The notes beneath the pieces were generated by a model that searched no databases, was not told where the DNA came from, and worked only from the letters and a program-made list of their open reading frames with translations. Both the position numbers and the translations under genes were made by a program. From Thermoanaerobacter ethanolicus JW 200 (GTDB lineage Bacteria; Bacillota; Thermoanaerobacteria; Thermoanaerobacterales; Thermoanaerobacteraceae), in NCBI RefSeq assembly GCF_003722315.1, contig NZ_CP033580.1, positions 619,001 to 683,000 of the forward strand: DNA of 64,000 nucleotides. Reading direction: 5' to 3'. The stretch's first letter is position 1. Every line of letters starts with the position of its first letter. Below are positions 9,021 to 17,258 of this stretch, piece after piece.

Positions 9021-9336
9021 GCCATGGAGTAACTTCTCCATGGCTCAGACTGTAGACAAACTTTCGTAAAGGAGATATTTTGCATAAGGAGCGACTTGTT
9101 ACAAAGCGGTAACAAAACTTAGCAAGACCGAGGGTGGAGGCAGGGCCGAAGCCATGGATGGCGAAGGCGGGCACCTTAAGGCATGGATGCCGATTGTGCC
9201 CGGTACCCTGCCGGAACCTGAAGGTCGAGCTTTAGTTTTGTCGCTTTGGAACATCGGAGCGACGATGCAAAATATCTCCTTTGAATATTTTTTAACTTTG
9301 TCAACAAACTGAGCCATGGAGTAACTTCTCCATGGC
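9021..9336 (+). repeat. Duplicated 24-bp terminator hairpin flanking an insertion
   Basis: The 24-mer GCCATGGAG-TAACTT-CTCCATGGC occurs twice in the same orientation, at 9021-9044 and 9313-9336, with identical loops. The bases TTAAA before copy 1 and TTTA after copy 2 would extend the stem if the copies were merged. The simplest reading is one terminator of the agaS operon whose hairpin was duplicated when the intervening 268 bp inserted. Confidence 0.8.
9045..9312. mobile_element. MITE-like palindromic element (268 bp, non-coding)
   Basis: The element begins TCAGACTGTAGACAAACTTT and ends with the inverted counterpart (15 of 20 positions match). A perfect 18-bp inverted repeat lies further in (9068-9085 and 9265-9282, AAAGGAGATATTTTGCAT). 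The core is much more GC-rich than its surroundings and holds nested inverted repeats: GCAGGG/CCCTGC, GGGCAC/GTGCCC, and two CATGGATG hairpin motifs. There is no transposase; the minus-strand frame across it looks like chance. The whole could fold into one long imperfect hairpin. It may be a MITE mobilised by a full-length IS elsewhere. A structured RNA is the alternative. Confidence 0.65.
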
Positions 9337-9378
9337 TTTATAACTGAAAGGAATACTCTCTCAAGGAAAGTAGAATGA

Positions 9379-9407
9379 TTGACTCGATGACAGTAATTTG
9401 TTATAAT
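9379..9407 (+). promoter_or_regulatory. Sigma-A promoter of the ktrBA operon
   Basis: TTGACT (9379-9384), 17-bp spacer, TATAAT (9402-9407). The predicted start near 9414 gives a leader of about 90 nt that includes the 9457-9477 hairpin. Confidence 0.8.
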
Positions 9408-9456
9408 TTAAACGTTAAATCTTTTTGCTTTAAACATTTTATCAGTAAAAACCGAT

Positions 9457-9477
9457 AAAGGCCTTAAAAGGCCTTTT
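9457..9477 (+). promoter_or_regulatory. Leader hairpin upstream of ktrB
   Basis: AAAGGCC (9457-9463) pairs with GGCCTTT (9470-9476) across a TTAAAA loop, followed by TCTCC rather than a U run. It lies in the ktr leader, 7 bases before the ribosome site. It could modulate translation or be a weak attenuator. It is far too small for the known c-di-AMP riboswitch class. Confidence 0.4.
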
Positions 9478-9502
9478 CTCCATAGGAAGGTGATTTTTTA
9501 TA

Positions 9503-10834
9503 ATAAAAATAAAACTGACACCTACTCAAGTACTTGCTTTAGGATTTGCGGCTATTATATTAATTGGGACTTTATTACTGATGCTACCTGTGGCAACTAA
9601 AAGTGGAGAAGGGGCAGATTTTTTAACTGCGCTTTTTACGGCTACCTCAGCTACATGTGTTACTGGCCTTGTGGTTGTTGACACAAAAACATATTGGTCT
9701 ACTTTTGGGCAAATAGTGATAATGTTGCTGATACAAGTTGGTGGTCTAGGTATTATGACCATGTCAACGCTTTTCGCATTGATCCTTGGTAGGAGAATTA
9801 CCTTTAAAGAGAGATTGGTGATGCAAGAAGCTTTCAATACAAATAGTCTTGGAGGCATTGTGAAATTTGCCAAGTATATACTAATGGTTTCTTTTTTATT
9901 TGAAAGCATTGGCGCAATTATATTGACTTTGAGATTTTTACCGCAGATGGGATTAAAAAAAGCAGTGTATTACGGCTTGTTCCATTCTATTTCTGCATTT
10001 AATAATGCTGGCTTTGATCTTATGGGTAATTTTAGGAGTCTAACGGGTTATGTTTCTGACTGGGTGGTAAACCTGGTCATAATGGGTTTGATAATATTTG
10101 GCGGGTTAGGATTTTACGTTTTGCTTGATATATACGAACATAGACATTTTAACAAATTTACACTGCATTCAAAAATTGTTATAACTATTACATTGTTTTT
10201 AATTGCTATCGGCACACTGCTTATATTTTTATTTGAATACAATAATCCAAAAACATTAAAACCACTGGATTTTCCTACAAAGATACTTGCAGCATTATTT
10301 CAAGCTGTGACACCCAGAACAGCTGGTTTTAATACGTTATCGCTTTCTGACATGACTATAGCGTCTGAATTTTTGACAATAATACTTATGTTTATTGGAG
10401 CTTCTCCAGCTGGAACAGGTGGAGGTATCAAGACAACTACTTTTGCGGTTATACTATATACTGTGTTATCAGTTATAAAAGGTGAAGAAGAGACAGTACT
10501 TTATAAGCGCACTATTAGCAGAAACATAGTCTATAAAGCTGTAGCTATATCTTTTATAAGCGTTTTTATTATTTTCTCCGTGACTATGGTTTTATCTATT
10601 ACTGAAACATCCGACTTTTTGACTATATTGTACGAGACAATCTCAGCTTTTGGAACTGTAGGACTATCACTCGGGCTTACCCCTGAATTGACTACAGTTG
10701 GCAGAATTATTATAATATTTACAACGTATACTGGCAGAGTTGGTCCTTTAACATTGGCGTTGGCATTGGCAAAAAGGCAGAGAAGGCCTAAACCTATAAT
10801 AAAATATGCTGAAGAAAAAATTATGGTAGGCTAA
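9503..10834 (+). CDS. ktrB: KtrB/TrkH-type potassium transporter subunit (probable AUA start)
   Basis: This membrane potassium channel-like translocation subunit works with KtrA. Four pore-loop repeats with their key glycines are visible: ATCVTGL, SAFNNAGFD, TPRTAGFN and SAFGTVGLSLG. The usual family N-terminus, K-I-K-L-T-P-T-Q, is encoded from 9506 onward, preceded by ATA at 9503 where the initiator should be. A good site, AAGGTGA (9487-9493), lies nine bases before it, and an in-frame TGA at 9491 closes the frame upstream. The first ATG (9581) would remove most of the first transmembrane helix. I therefore annotate a 443-residue protein with a probable AUA start. CTG 9515 is a weaker alternative. 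Confidence 0.85.
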   Translation: MKIKLTPTQVLALGFAAIILIGTLLLMLPVATKSGEGADFLTALFTATSATCVTGLVVVDTKTYWSTFGQIVIMLLIQVGGLGIMTMSTLFALILGRRITFKERLVMQEAFNTNSLGGIVKFAKYILMVSFLFESIGAIILTLRFLPQMGLKKAVYYGLFHSISAFNNAGFDLMGNFRSLTGYVSDWVVNLVIMGLIIFGGLGFYVLLDIYEHRHFNKFTLHSKIVITITLFLIAIGTLLIFLFEYNNPKTLKPLDFPTKILAALFQAVTPRTAGFNTLSLSDMTIASEFLTIILMFIGASPAGTGGGIKTTTFAVILYTVLSVIKGEEETVLYKRTISRNIVYKAVAISFISVFIIFSVTMVLSITETSDFLTILYETISAFGTVGLSLGLTPELTTVGRIIIIFTTYTGRVGPLTLALALAKRQRRPKPIIKYAEEKIMVG

Positions 10835-10849
10835 AACAGAGGTGAGAAT

Positions 10850-11503
10850 GTGAAACAGTTTATTGTTATCGGATTAGGAAGCTTTGGCATAAGTTTGGCT
10901 AAGACTTTATATGAAATGGGCAATGACGTACTGGTTATAGATGAAGATGAAGAATTGGTGCAATCTATGAATGGCTTGGTAACACATGCAGTGCGTGCTG
11001 ATGCTACTGATGAAAATGTACTTAAGTCTCTAGGTGTGAAAAATTTTGATGTGGCCATAGTCGCTATAGGAAAGAATATGGAATCAAGTATTATGGTAAC
11101 AATGCTTGTGAAAGAATTGGGGGTAAAATACGTAATAGCAAAAGCTCACAATGAATTACACGCGAGGGTTCTTTACAAGGTTGGAGCAGACAGGGTTGTT
11201 ATGCCCGAAAAAGATATGGGTATAAGGGTCGCCAGAAATGTTTTTTCAAGCAATTTATTAGATCTTATTGAGTTTTCTAAGGAATACAGCATAGCAGAAA
11301 TTCTTCCAATTGAAGAGTGGTTTCATAAAACATTAAGGGATATAAACATGAGAGAAAAATATGGATTAAATGTCATAGCGGCAAAAAAGTTGAATGATGA
11401 GATTATACTATCACCAGGACCGGACTATGTGGTTGATGAAGGTGATGTATTGGCTGTTTGCGGCAAAAATACAGACATTAAGAAATTCGAGATAAAAATG
11501 TAG
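10850..11503 (+). CDS. ktrA: KtrA/TrkA-type potassium channel regulatory subunit
   Basis: This 217-residue cytoplasmic RCK protein gates the KtrB pore. It has an N-terminal Rossmann fold (GLGSFGISLAKTL, residues 8-20, then an acidic residue cluster after strand 2 for nucleotide binding). A C-terminal TrkA-C domain (about 140-217) ends in GDVLAVCGK, a typical ligand-binding segment that in relatives can bind c-di-AMP. The GTG start at 10850 follows AGAGGTGAG. It lies 15 bases after ktrB with a terminator right behind, so the two genes form a simple operon. Confidence 0.9.
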   Translation: MKQFIVIGLGSFGISLAKTLYEMGNDVLVIDEDEELVQSMNGLVTHAVRADATDENVLKSLGVKNFDVAIVAIGKNMESSIMVTMLVKELGVKYVIAKAHNELHARVLYKVGADRVVMPEKDMGIRVARNVFSSNLLDLIEFSKEYSIAEILPIEEWFHKTLRDINMREKYGLNVIAAKKLNDEIILSPGPDYVVDEGDVLAVCGKNTDIKKFEIKM

Positions 11504-11523
11504 ATTCTAAGAAAGTGAGATGA

Positions 11524-11569
11524 ATAAAGCCATTGGAGATTTATATAACACTCCATGGCTTTATTTTTT
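11524..11569 (+). terminator. Terminator of the ktrBA operon
   Basis: ATAAAGCCATTGGAG (11524-11538) pairs with CTCC-ATGGCTTTAT (11551-11564, one bulge), followed by TTTTT. The stem core resembles the split terminator at 9021/9313, which may be a favoured terminator sequence in this genome. Confidence 0.85.
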
Positions 11570-11621
11570 ACAATAGCTCAATAAATTACCAATTATTTTT
11601 TTAAAATTTTTTGGTCAAAAA

Positions 11622-11659
11622 AGAAGGATTTTTTGAATCAGTGTAGAATATATATAATA
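11622..11659 (+). promoter_or_regulatory. Promoter of the xyl operon, similar to the murR promoter
   Basis: TTTTGA (11631-11636), 16 bp, TATAAT (11653-11658), inside a GAATATATATAATA block. The same block, with AGAAGGA exactly 24 bases upstream, recurs before the RpiR-type gene at 29939-29976. It lies immediately upstream of the XylR-like operator. Confidence 0.65.
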
Positions 11660-11661
11660 TA

Positions 11662-11682
11662 AGTTTGTTGAGCCAATAAACT
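11662..11682 (+). promoter_or_regulatory. XylR-type operator
   Basis: AGTTTGTTG (11662-11670) and CAATAAACT (11674-11682) are inverted half sites around AGC, with one mismatch. The pattern resembles the AGTTTGTT..AACAAACT operators of ROK-family XylR as I remember them. It covers the predicted start site just after the -10 box, so bound repressor would block transcription. A ROK repressor gene lies in the same region at 21737. Confidence 0.75.
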
Positions 11683-11700
11683 ATAGGAGTGGTTATATAA

Positions 11701-12729
11701 ATGAAAAGAAAATTAAAAAACAGTGTTGGAATATGGGCATTTGGCCCTGCTGCTACAAGATTCGTTCCTGCAGGATACCACACGGAGCTTTCAAATGAGA
11801 CAATGGAAGCAAGGACAGAAAGAGTTCTCAAGGGATTAGGGGATTTTATTGACGGATATGAATACCATTACCCCAATGAAATAAATGAAGATAATGTAAG
11901 CAGTATAAGAGAAATATTAGCTAGTGAAGGAAAGGACATATATTGTATAGCGCTTGGTCATCATACAAATCCTAAATATTCCTTAGGTTCTTTAGTAAAT
12001 CCTTTTCCTGAAATACGCAAGGAAGCTATAAGCATTGCTAAAGATGGTATAGACTTAGCATCTTCAGTTGGTGCCAATTTTATAATTTGGCCAGGAGGTG
12101 AGGGATATAATTATCCTTTTCAGACAGATTATGAAAAAATGTGGAATGATTTTATAGACGCAATTGCTACTCTTACAGAACATGCAAATAAAAAAGGAGT
12201 TACTATATTTCTTGAGCATAAAAACAGTGAACCTGCCATGAAAGTAGCTATGAGAAGCATAGGCATGACACTATACGTTATCAATAAAGTTAAAGAAAGG
12301 GGAGTAGATACGAGTAATTTAAAAGTCAACATGGATTGGCAACATCTTATCATGAATGGCGAAAATTTAGCCGAATATGCAAGGCTATTAGCAATGGAAA
12401 ATAAATTAGGTCATCAGCATGCAAACAGCGGTTGGGGCACTTTTGATGATGATAGTATGGTTGGAGCCCTGCGTTTCATAGAAACACTGGAATTAGCAAA
12501 AGAATTACAACTTATTGGTTATGGCAAAAATGGCGAAAGGATAGGCTTTGACCTTTTACCCTATACAGAAGATGCAATAGAAGCTGTTAAAGAGAGTGTG
12601 ATTCATTGGGAATTTATATATGATTTAGCTTCCAAAATAGATACTGAACACCTATATGAAGCTAAAAAAAGTAAAGATGCTGTGAAAGCTTATAAAGAAG
12701 TATATAAAGCACTTGGAGCAAAGTTTTAA
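11701..12729 (+). CDS. Xylose-isomerase-like TIM-barrel sugar isomerase/epimerase
   Basis: This 342-residue cytoplasmic protein has the AP-endonuclease-2/xylose-isomerase-like barrel pattern: strand-end motifs [19 protein letters not shown] (metal-ligand Glu), NMDWQH (Asp), HQHANSGWG (His) and GFDLLPY (Asp). These probably form a divalent metal site. It is not a standard XylA but precedes xylA by 32 bases, downstream of the XylR operator, so it is co-induced with xylose genes. It may isomerise another pentose or ketose reaching the same pathway. The exact substrate cannot be named. ATG 11701 follows TAGGAGTGG. Confidence 0.7.
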   Translation: MKRKLKNSVGIWAFGPAATRFVPAGYHTELSNETMEARTERVLKGLGDFIDGYEYHYPNEINEDNVSSIREILASEGKDIYCIALGHHTNPKYSLGSLVNPFPEIRKEAISIAKDGIDLASSVGANFIIWPGGEGYNYPFQTDYEKMWNDFIDAIATLTEHANKKGVTIFLEHKNSEPAMKVAMRSIGMTLYVINKVKERGVDTSNLKVNMDWQHLIMNGENLAEYARLLAMENKLGHQHANSGWGTFDDDSMVGALRFIETLELAKELQLIGYGKNGERIGFDLLPYTEDAIEAVKESVIHWEFIYDLASKIDTEHLYEAKKSKDAVKAYKEVYKALGAKF

Positions 12730-12761
12730 ATAATTATATTTTCAAAAAGGAGGAAAATGAC

Positions 12762-14078
12762 ATGGAATACTTCAAAAATGTACCACAAATAAAATACGAA
12801 GGACCAAAGTCAAACAACCCATATGCATTTAAATTTTACAATCCTGATGAAATAATAGATGGAAAACCTTTAAAAGAACACTTGCGTTTTTCAGTAGCGT
12901 ACTGGCATACATTTACAGCCAATGGGACAGATCCATTTGGAGCACCTACAATGCAAAGACCATGGAATCATCTAAGTGATCCTATGGATATTGCTAAGGC
13001 GAGGGTAGAGGCAGCTTTTGAATTTTTTGAAAAGCTTGACGTACCGTTTTTCTGTTTTCATGACAGAGATATAGCTCCAGAAGGGGAGAATTTAAGAGAG
13101 ACGAACAAAAATTTAGATACAATAGTTGCAATGATTAAAGATTATTTAAAGACGAGCAAAACAAAAGTATTATGGGGGACAGCAAATCTTTTTTCAAATC
13201 CGAGATTTGTACATGGAGCAGCAACTTCCTGTAATGCAGATGTATTTGCATATGCAGCAGCCCAAGTAAAAAAAGCACTTGAAATAACAAAAGAACTTGG
13301 AGGACAGAACTATGTATTTTGGGGCGGAAGAGAAGGATATGAAACACTACTCAATACAGATATGGAATTGGAACTTGATAATCTCGCAAGATTTTTGCAC
13401 ATGGCAGTAGAATATGCAAAAGAGATAGGATTTGAAGGGCAGCTTTTAATTGAGCCAAAACCAAAGGAACCGACAAAACACCAATATGATTTTGACGCAG
13501 CGAACGTATATGCATTTTTGAAGAAATATGACCTTGATAAATACTTCAAATTAAACATAGAAGCAAACCATGCCACACTTGCAGGACATGACTTTCAACA
13601 TGAATTAAGATATGCAAGAATTAACAATATGTTAGGCTCTATAGATGCAAATATGGGAGATATGCTTTTAGGATGGGATACAGACCAATTTCCGACAGAC
13701 ATACGAATGACAACCCTTGCAATGTATGAAGTCATTAAGATGGGTGGTTTTGACAAAGGTGGGCTTAATTTTGATGCGAAAGTAAGACGTGCTTCATTTG
13801 AACCAGAAGACCTATTTTTAGGGCATATTGCAGGAATGGATGCTTTTGCAAAAGGATTTAAAGTAGCGTATAAGCTTGTTAAAGATGGTGTATTTGATAG
13901 ATTTATAGAAGAAAGATACAAAAGTTATCGAGAAGGCATAGGAGCAGAGATAGTAAGTGGAAAAGCGAACTTTAAAACTCTTGAAGAATATGCATTAAAC
14001 AATCCAAAGATTGAGAACAAATCAGGCAAGCAAGAGTTGTTAGAGTCAATATTAAATCAGTATTTATTTAGTGAATGA
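12762..14078 (+). CDS. xylA: Xylose isomerase
   Basis: This 438-residue enzyme converts D-xylose to D-xylulose (glucose/fructose as side activity). It is the long class II form with an N-terminal extension typical of Firmicutes: [10 protein letters not shown], then [12 protein letters not shown] carrying the catalytic His and Asp. Metal-site segments include [30 protein letters not shown], and GSIDANMGD before the GWDTDQFP loop. ATG 12762 follows AAAGGAGG. xylB follows 14 bases later. Very similar sequences are known from thermophilic clostridia as heat-stable isomerases. Confidence 0.98.
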   Translation: MEYFKNVPQIKYEGPKSNNPYAFKFYNPDEIIDGKPLKEHLRFSVAYWHTFTANGTDPFGAPTMQRPWNHLSDPMDIAKARVEAAFEFFEKLDVPFFCFHDRDIAPEGENLRETNKNLDTIVAMIKDYLKTSKTKVLWGTANLFSNPRFVHGAATSCNADVFAYAAAQVKKALEITKELGGQNYVFWGGREGYETLLNTDMELELDNLARFLHMAVEYAKEIGFEGQLLIEPKPKEPTKHQYDFDAANVYAFLKKYDLDKYFKLNIEANHATLAGHDFQHELRYARINNMLGSIDANMGDMLLGWDTDQFPTDIRMTTLAMYEVIKMGGFDKGGLNFDAKVRRASFEPEDLFLGHIAGMDAFAKGFKVAYKLVKDGVFDRFIEERYKSYREGIGAEIVSGKANFKTLEEYALNNPKIENKSGKQELLESILNQYLFSE

Positions 14079-14092
14079 CGGAGGGCTAAAAT

Positions 14093-15595
14093 ATGTATTT
14101 TCTTGGGATAGATTTGGGTACATCAGCTGTAAAGATAATTTTAATAGAGGAAAAGGGAAATGTAATAGGAAGCACATCAAAAGAATATCCAGTATATTAC
14201 CCTCAGCCAGGCTGGTCAGAACAAAATCCTGAAGACTGGTGGAATGCCACAAAAGATGGCATACGTGAGTTAATAATTAAAACTGGTGTAAAAAATGATG
14301 ATATAAAAGGCATAGGTTTAAGTGGCCAAATGCATGGGCTTGTACTTTTAGATGAGAACAACAATGTACTAATGCCTGCTATACTTTGGAATGACCAAAG
14401 GACGCAAGAGGAGTGTGGTTATATTACCCAAACATTAGGCAAAGAAAGATTGACAAAATATACAGGGAACAAAGCATTAACAGGATTTACAGCGCCAAAG
14501 ATATTATGGGTAAAAAAACATCGCACTGATATATATAAAAAGATTCATCATATACTTTTACCTAAAGATTACATCAGATTCAAACTTACAGGGGAATATG
14601 CCACAGATGTGTCAGATGCATCAGGTACATTGTTGTTTGATGTAGAAAACAGGAAATGGTCAAAAGAGATGTTAGATATATTGGACATACCCTATAATTG
14701 GATGCCAAAATGTTATGAATCTACGGAGGTAACTGGATATGTCACAAAAGAGGCAGCGGATTTGACAGGATTAAAAGAAGGGACAATAGTTGTAGGCGGA
14801 GGAGGAGATCAAGCAAGTGGAGCAGTAGGGACTGGTACAGTAAAGAGTGGCATAGTATCAGTTGCACTTGGCACTTCAGGAGTTGTATTTGCAAGTCAAG
14901 ACAAATATGTAGTAGATGAAGAAAACAGATTACACTCTTTCTGTCATGCTAATGGCAAATGGCATGTAATGGGAGTAATGCTCTCAGCAGCCGCTTGTTT
15001 AAAATGGTGGATAGATAACATAATCAACTTTAATGGTTCTTCTATAACATATGAAAAGCTTTTAGAAGAAGCAGAAAAAGTAACACCAGGAAGCGGTGGG
15101 TTAATATTTCTCCCTTATCTCATGGGGGAAAGGACTCCTCATAGTGACCCTTACGCGAGAGGATGCTTTATAGGGCTTAATATGACTCACAATAGAGGAC
15201 ATATGACAAGAGCAATACTTGAAGGGGTAGCATTTGGACTTAGAGACTCGCTTGAGATAATAAAAGAACTTGAGATACCAGTAAATGAAGTTAGAGTAAG
15301 CGGCGGCGGTGCAAAGAGCAAATTGTGGAGGCAAATACTTGCAGACATTTTTGGTGTCAGAGTAGACATGGTAAATGCGACTGAAGGGCCAGCTTTTGGC
15401 GCAGCAATAATGGCAGCAGTGGGATATGGAATATTTAAAGATGTTGAGGAGGCATGTAGTACACTCATCAAAGTGACTGATAGTGTTTACCCAATAGGAG
15501 AAATTGTAAGTAAATATAATGAAATATATCAGATTTATAGAGGTTTGTATAAGGCCCTTAAAGATAGGTTTGGGGAAATAGCCAGTATAAATTAA
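14093..15595 (+). CDS. xylB: Xylulokinase
   Basis: This 500-residue FGGY-family kinase phosphorylates D-xylulose to xylulose-5-P for the pentose phosphate pathway. The N-terminal phosphate loop DLGTSAVK, the substrate loop LSGQMHG (about 76-82), the catalytic Asp in GGGGDQASGAVG (about 232-243) and the C-terminal ATP site VSGGGAKSKLWRQI are present. ATG 14093 follows GGAGGG. It is directly downstream of xylA, in the same XylR-controlled unit. Confidence 0.96.
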   Translation: MYFLGIDLGTSAVKIILIEEKGNVIGSTSKEYPVYYPQPGWSEQNPEDWWNATKDGIRELIIKTGVKNDDIKGIGLSGQMHGLVLLDENNNVLMPAILWNDQRTQEECGYITQTLGKERLTKYTGNKALTGFTAPKILWVKKHRTDIYKKIHHILLPKDYIRFKLTGEYATDVSDASGTLLFDVENRKWSKEMLDILDIPYNWMPKCYESTEVTGYVTKEAADLTGLKEGTIVVGGGGDQASGAVGTGTVKSGIVSVALGTSGVVFASQDKYVVDEENRLHSFCHANGKWHVMGVMLSAAACLKWWIDNIINFNGSSITYEKLLEEAEKVTPGSGGLIFLPYLMGERTPHSDPYARGCFIGLNMTHNRGHMTRAILEGVAFGLRDSLEIIKELEIPVNEVRVSGGGAKSKLWRQILADIFGVRVDMVNATEGPAFGAAIMAAVGYGIFKDVEEACSTLIKVTDSVYPIGEIVSKYNEIYQIYRGLYKALKDRFGEIASIN

Positions 15596-15678
15596 TTTCG
15601 AAAAATATACTTGTAAAAGTAAAAACACAATATTAAAGGGGAATGTTAAAGGGGGTGAGATAAAATCACAAAATTGTT

Positions 15679-15709
15679 AAATTAAAAATTTAATTTTACT
15701 AGTAAAATT
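15679..15709 (+). promoter_or_regulatory. Two overlapping AT-rich palindromes before the binding-protein gene
   Basis: AAATTAAAAATTTAATTT (15679-15696) is a perfect palindrome. AATTTTACTAGTAAAATT (15692-15709) is a second, 18-bp perfect palindrome overlapping it. They lie between xylB and the lipoprotein gene, 31-60 bases before its start. The 17-mer AAATTAAAAATTTAATT recurs before rbsB at 28898-28914. It may be an operator or an RNA processing element. Confidence 0.5.
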
Positions 15710-15739
15710 TTCACAGCACAAATTAGGAGGGTGAAAAGA

Positions 15740-17173
15740 ATGAGGAGAATTATTGCTTTGATTACAATTGTGATTATGGTGGTTGGGTTGTTATCAGGAT
15801 GCGGACAAAATAGTCAAACAGGGCAATCTGAGTCAACTCAGCCAAAAGAAAAAGTATTAAAGATTTGGTCTTTTACAAATGAAGCAAAGGTTTTCGCAAC
15901 AGCTTTTAAAGAGAAACATCCAGATGTAAAAATAGAGTATACTATGATTCCAATGACAGAAGGAGAATATCAATTAAAACTTAAATCAGCATTACAGTCA
16001 GGAGATGTTCCGGATGTTGTTGCTTTAGAAGCAAGTTTTGTTAGAAGTTTTGTGGAAAGTAATTATTTAGCTGACATATCTGATTTACTTCCTGCAGCAA
16101 AAGAATTAGAGACTTATCAATTTACTATAGATATGGGAACAGATCAAAATGGTGTGATAAAAGCTTATTCTTATCAGGCTACTCCTGGCGTTATGTATTA
16201 TCGTAGAAGTCTTGCAAAACTATATTTTGGAACTGATGATCCGGCAAAAATCCAAGAGTTAATGTCCGACATTGACAAATTTGCAGAAGCAGCAAAAATA
16301 ATAAAGGAAAAATCTAATGGCAATACCTATATGGTAGCTTCTACAGCTGATTTTGGAAATTTGTTTTTTGCAAATAGGTCACAACCGTGGATAGTGAACA
16401 ATAAATTGGTTATAGATCCACAAATTGATAAATTATTTGATATTGCAAAATTATTTAGGCAAAACGGATATGAAGCACAAACACAACAATGGTCAGAAAG
16501 CTGGTTTGCTGGCATGAACGATTCGTTAGTGGATGCAAAAGGTAATCCAAAACAAGTTTTTGCATATTTCCTGCCAACATGGGGATTGTCGTACGTATTG
16601 CAACCTAATGCTGTAGCAAAACAAAACAAAGAAGGTAAAACGGTAGGTCATGATACATCAGGCGATTGGGCTCTTATTCCAGGTCCATTACCATATCAAT
16701 GGGGTGGTACATGGTTCGGAGTGCCAAAAGATAGTAAGAATATAGAATTAGCAAAAGAATTTATAAAATTTGCTACTTTAAATGAGGAAACATTAAAAAA
16801 TTGGGCACTAGGTGTTTATACGAATGAATATCTAAAAAAGATAGATCCCAGTGTTGGGAACGATTTAAAACAACCAGCTGGAGACTTTGTATCGAGCAAA
16901 AAAGTAGTAGAAGAACTAATACCACAGATGAAAGATACTCCTGCAAGTAAATTTGTTGGAGGACAAAATCCTTATGAAGTATTTGCAGAAGCAGCAAAAC
17001 GCATTGATCTTGCTAATACTCTCAAAAATATTCAGGGCACGGATGATGTGATTCAACGTGCATTATGGGATCCATTGGATGCTTACGCTTCTGGTAAAGT
17101 AAGTAAAGAGGAAGCGGTAAAGCAATTTAAAGACAATGTTAAAAATGCTCTTCCCAATGTTCAAGTTAATTAA
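15740..17173 (+). CDS. Sugar ABC transporter substrate-binding lipoprotein (family 1)
   Basis: The 477-residue precursor has a short positively charged N-terminus, a hydrophobic core and lipobox LSGC (Cys21), so it is a membrane-anchored extracellular receptor. LKIWSFTNEAKVF is the usual first strand of cluster 1 (oligosaccharide) binding proteins. A GTG at 15731 is in frame but abuts the AGGAGG site (15725-15730), so ATG 15740 is chosen. The permeases follow after a stable hairpin. The neighbouring GH3 enzyme and xylA/B suggest xylo- or cello-oligosaccharides as ligand (inference). There is no ATPase gene in this cluster. Confidence 0.9.
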   Translation: MRRIIALITIVIMVVGLLSGCGQNSQTGQSESTQPKEKVLKIWSFTNEAKVFATAFKEKHPDVKIEYTMIPMTEGEYQLKLKSALQSGDVPDVVALEASFVRSFVESNYLADISDLLPAAKELETYQFTIDMGTDQNGVIKAYSYQATPGVMYYRRSLAKLYFGTDDPAKIQELMSDIDKFAEAAKIIKEKSNGNTYMVASTADFGNLFFANRSQPWIVNNKLVIDPQIDKLFDIAKLFRQNGYEAQTQQWSESWFAGMNDSLVDAKGNPKQVFAYFLPTWGLSYVLQPNAVAKQNKEGKTVGHDTSGDWALIPGPLPYQWGGTWFGVPKDSKNIELAKEFIKFATLNEETLKNWALGVYTNEYLKKIDPSVGNDLKQPAGDFVSSKKVVEELIPQMKDTPASKFVGGQNPYEVFAEAAKRIDLANTLKNIQGTDDVIQRALWDPLDAYASGKVSKEEAVKQFKDNVKNALPNVQVN

Positions 17174-17181
17174 TATATTAG

Positions 17182-17220
17182 CTAGAGAAAATGCTAACGT
17201 TTTGTTGGCATTTTCTCTAG
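17182..17220 (+). terminator. Strong stem-loop between binding protein and permease genes
   Basis: CTAGAGAAAATGC (17182-17194) pairs perfectly with GCATTTTCTCTAG (17208-17220). There is no U run, so it is more likely a 3'-end stabiliser or partial attenuator that raises binding-protein levels over the permeases than a true terminator. Confidence 0.6.
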
Positions 17221-17258
17221 GCTTCTTAGTAATTTTATAAAAGTGAGGGAATACAAAT

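Noticed and set aside
9099-9317. Minus-strand 72-codon frame in the MITE-like element
   Set aside because: It spans inverted repeats, has no ribosome site and resembles chance coding in a GC-rich palindrome.
9337-9502. c-di-AMP riboswitch before ktrB
   Set aside because: The leader is only about 90 nt with one simple hairpin; no conserved motif elements were seen.
15101-15628. 175-codon minus-strand frame over xylB
   Set aside because: It is a shadow of a conserved kinase; Tyr/Cys-rich nonsense composition.
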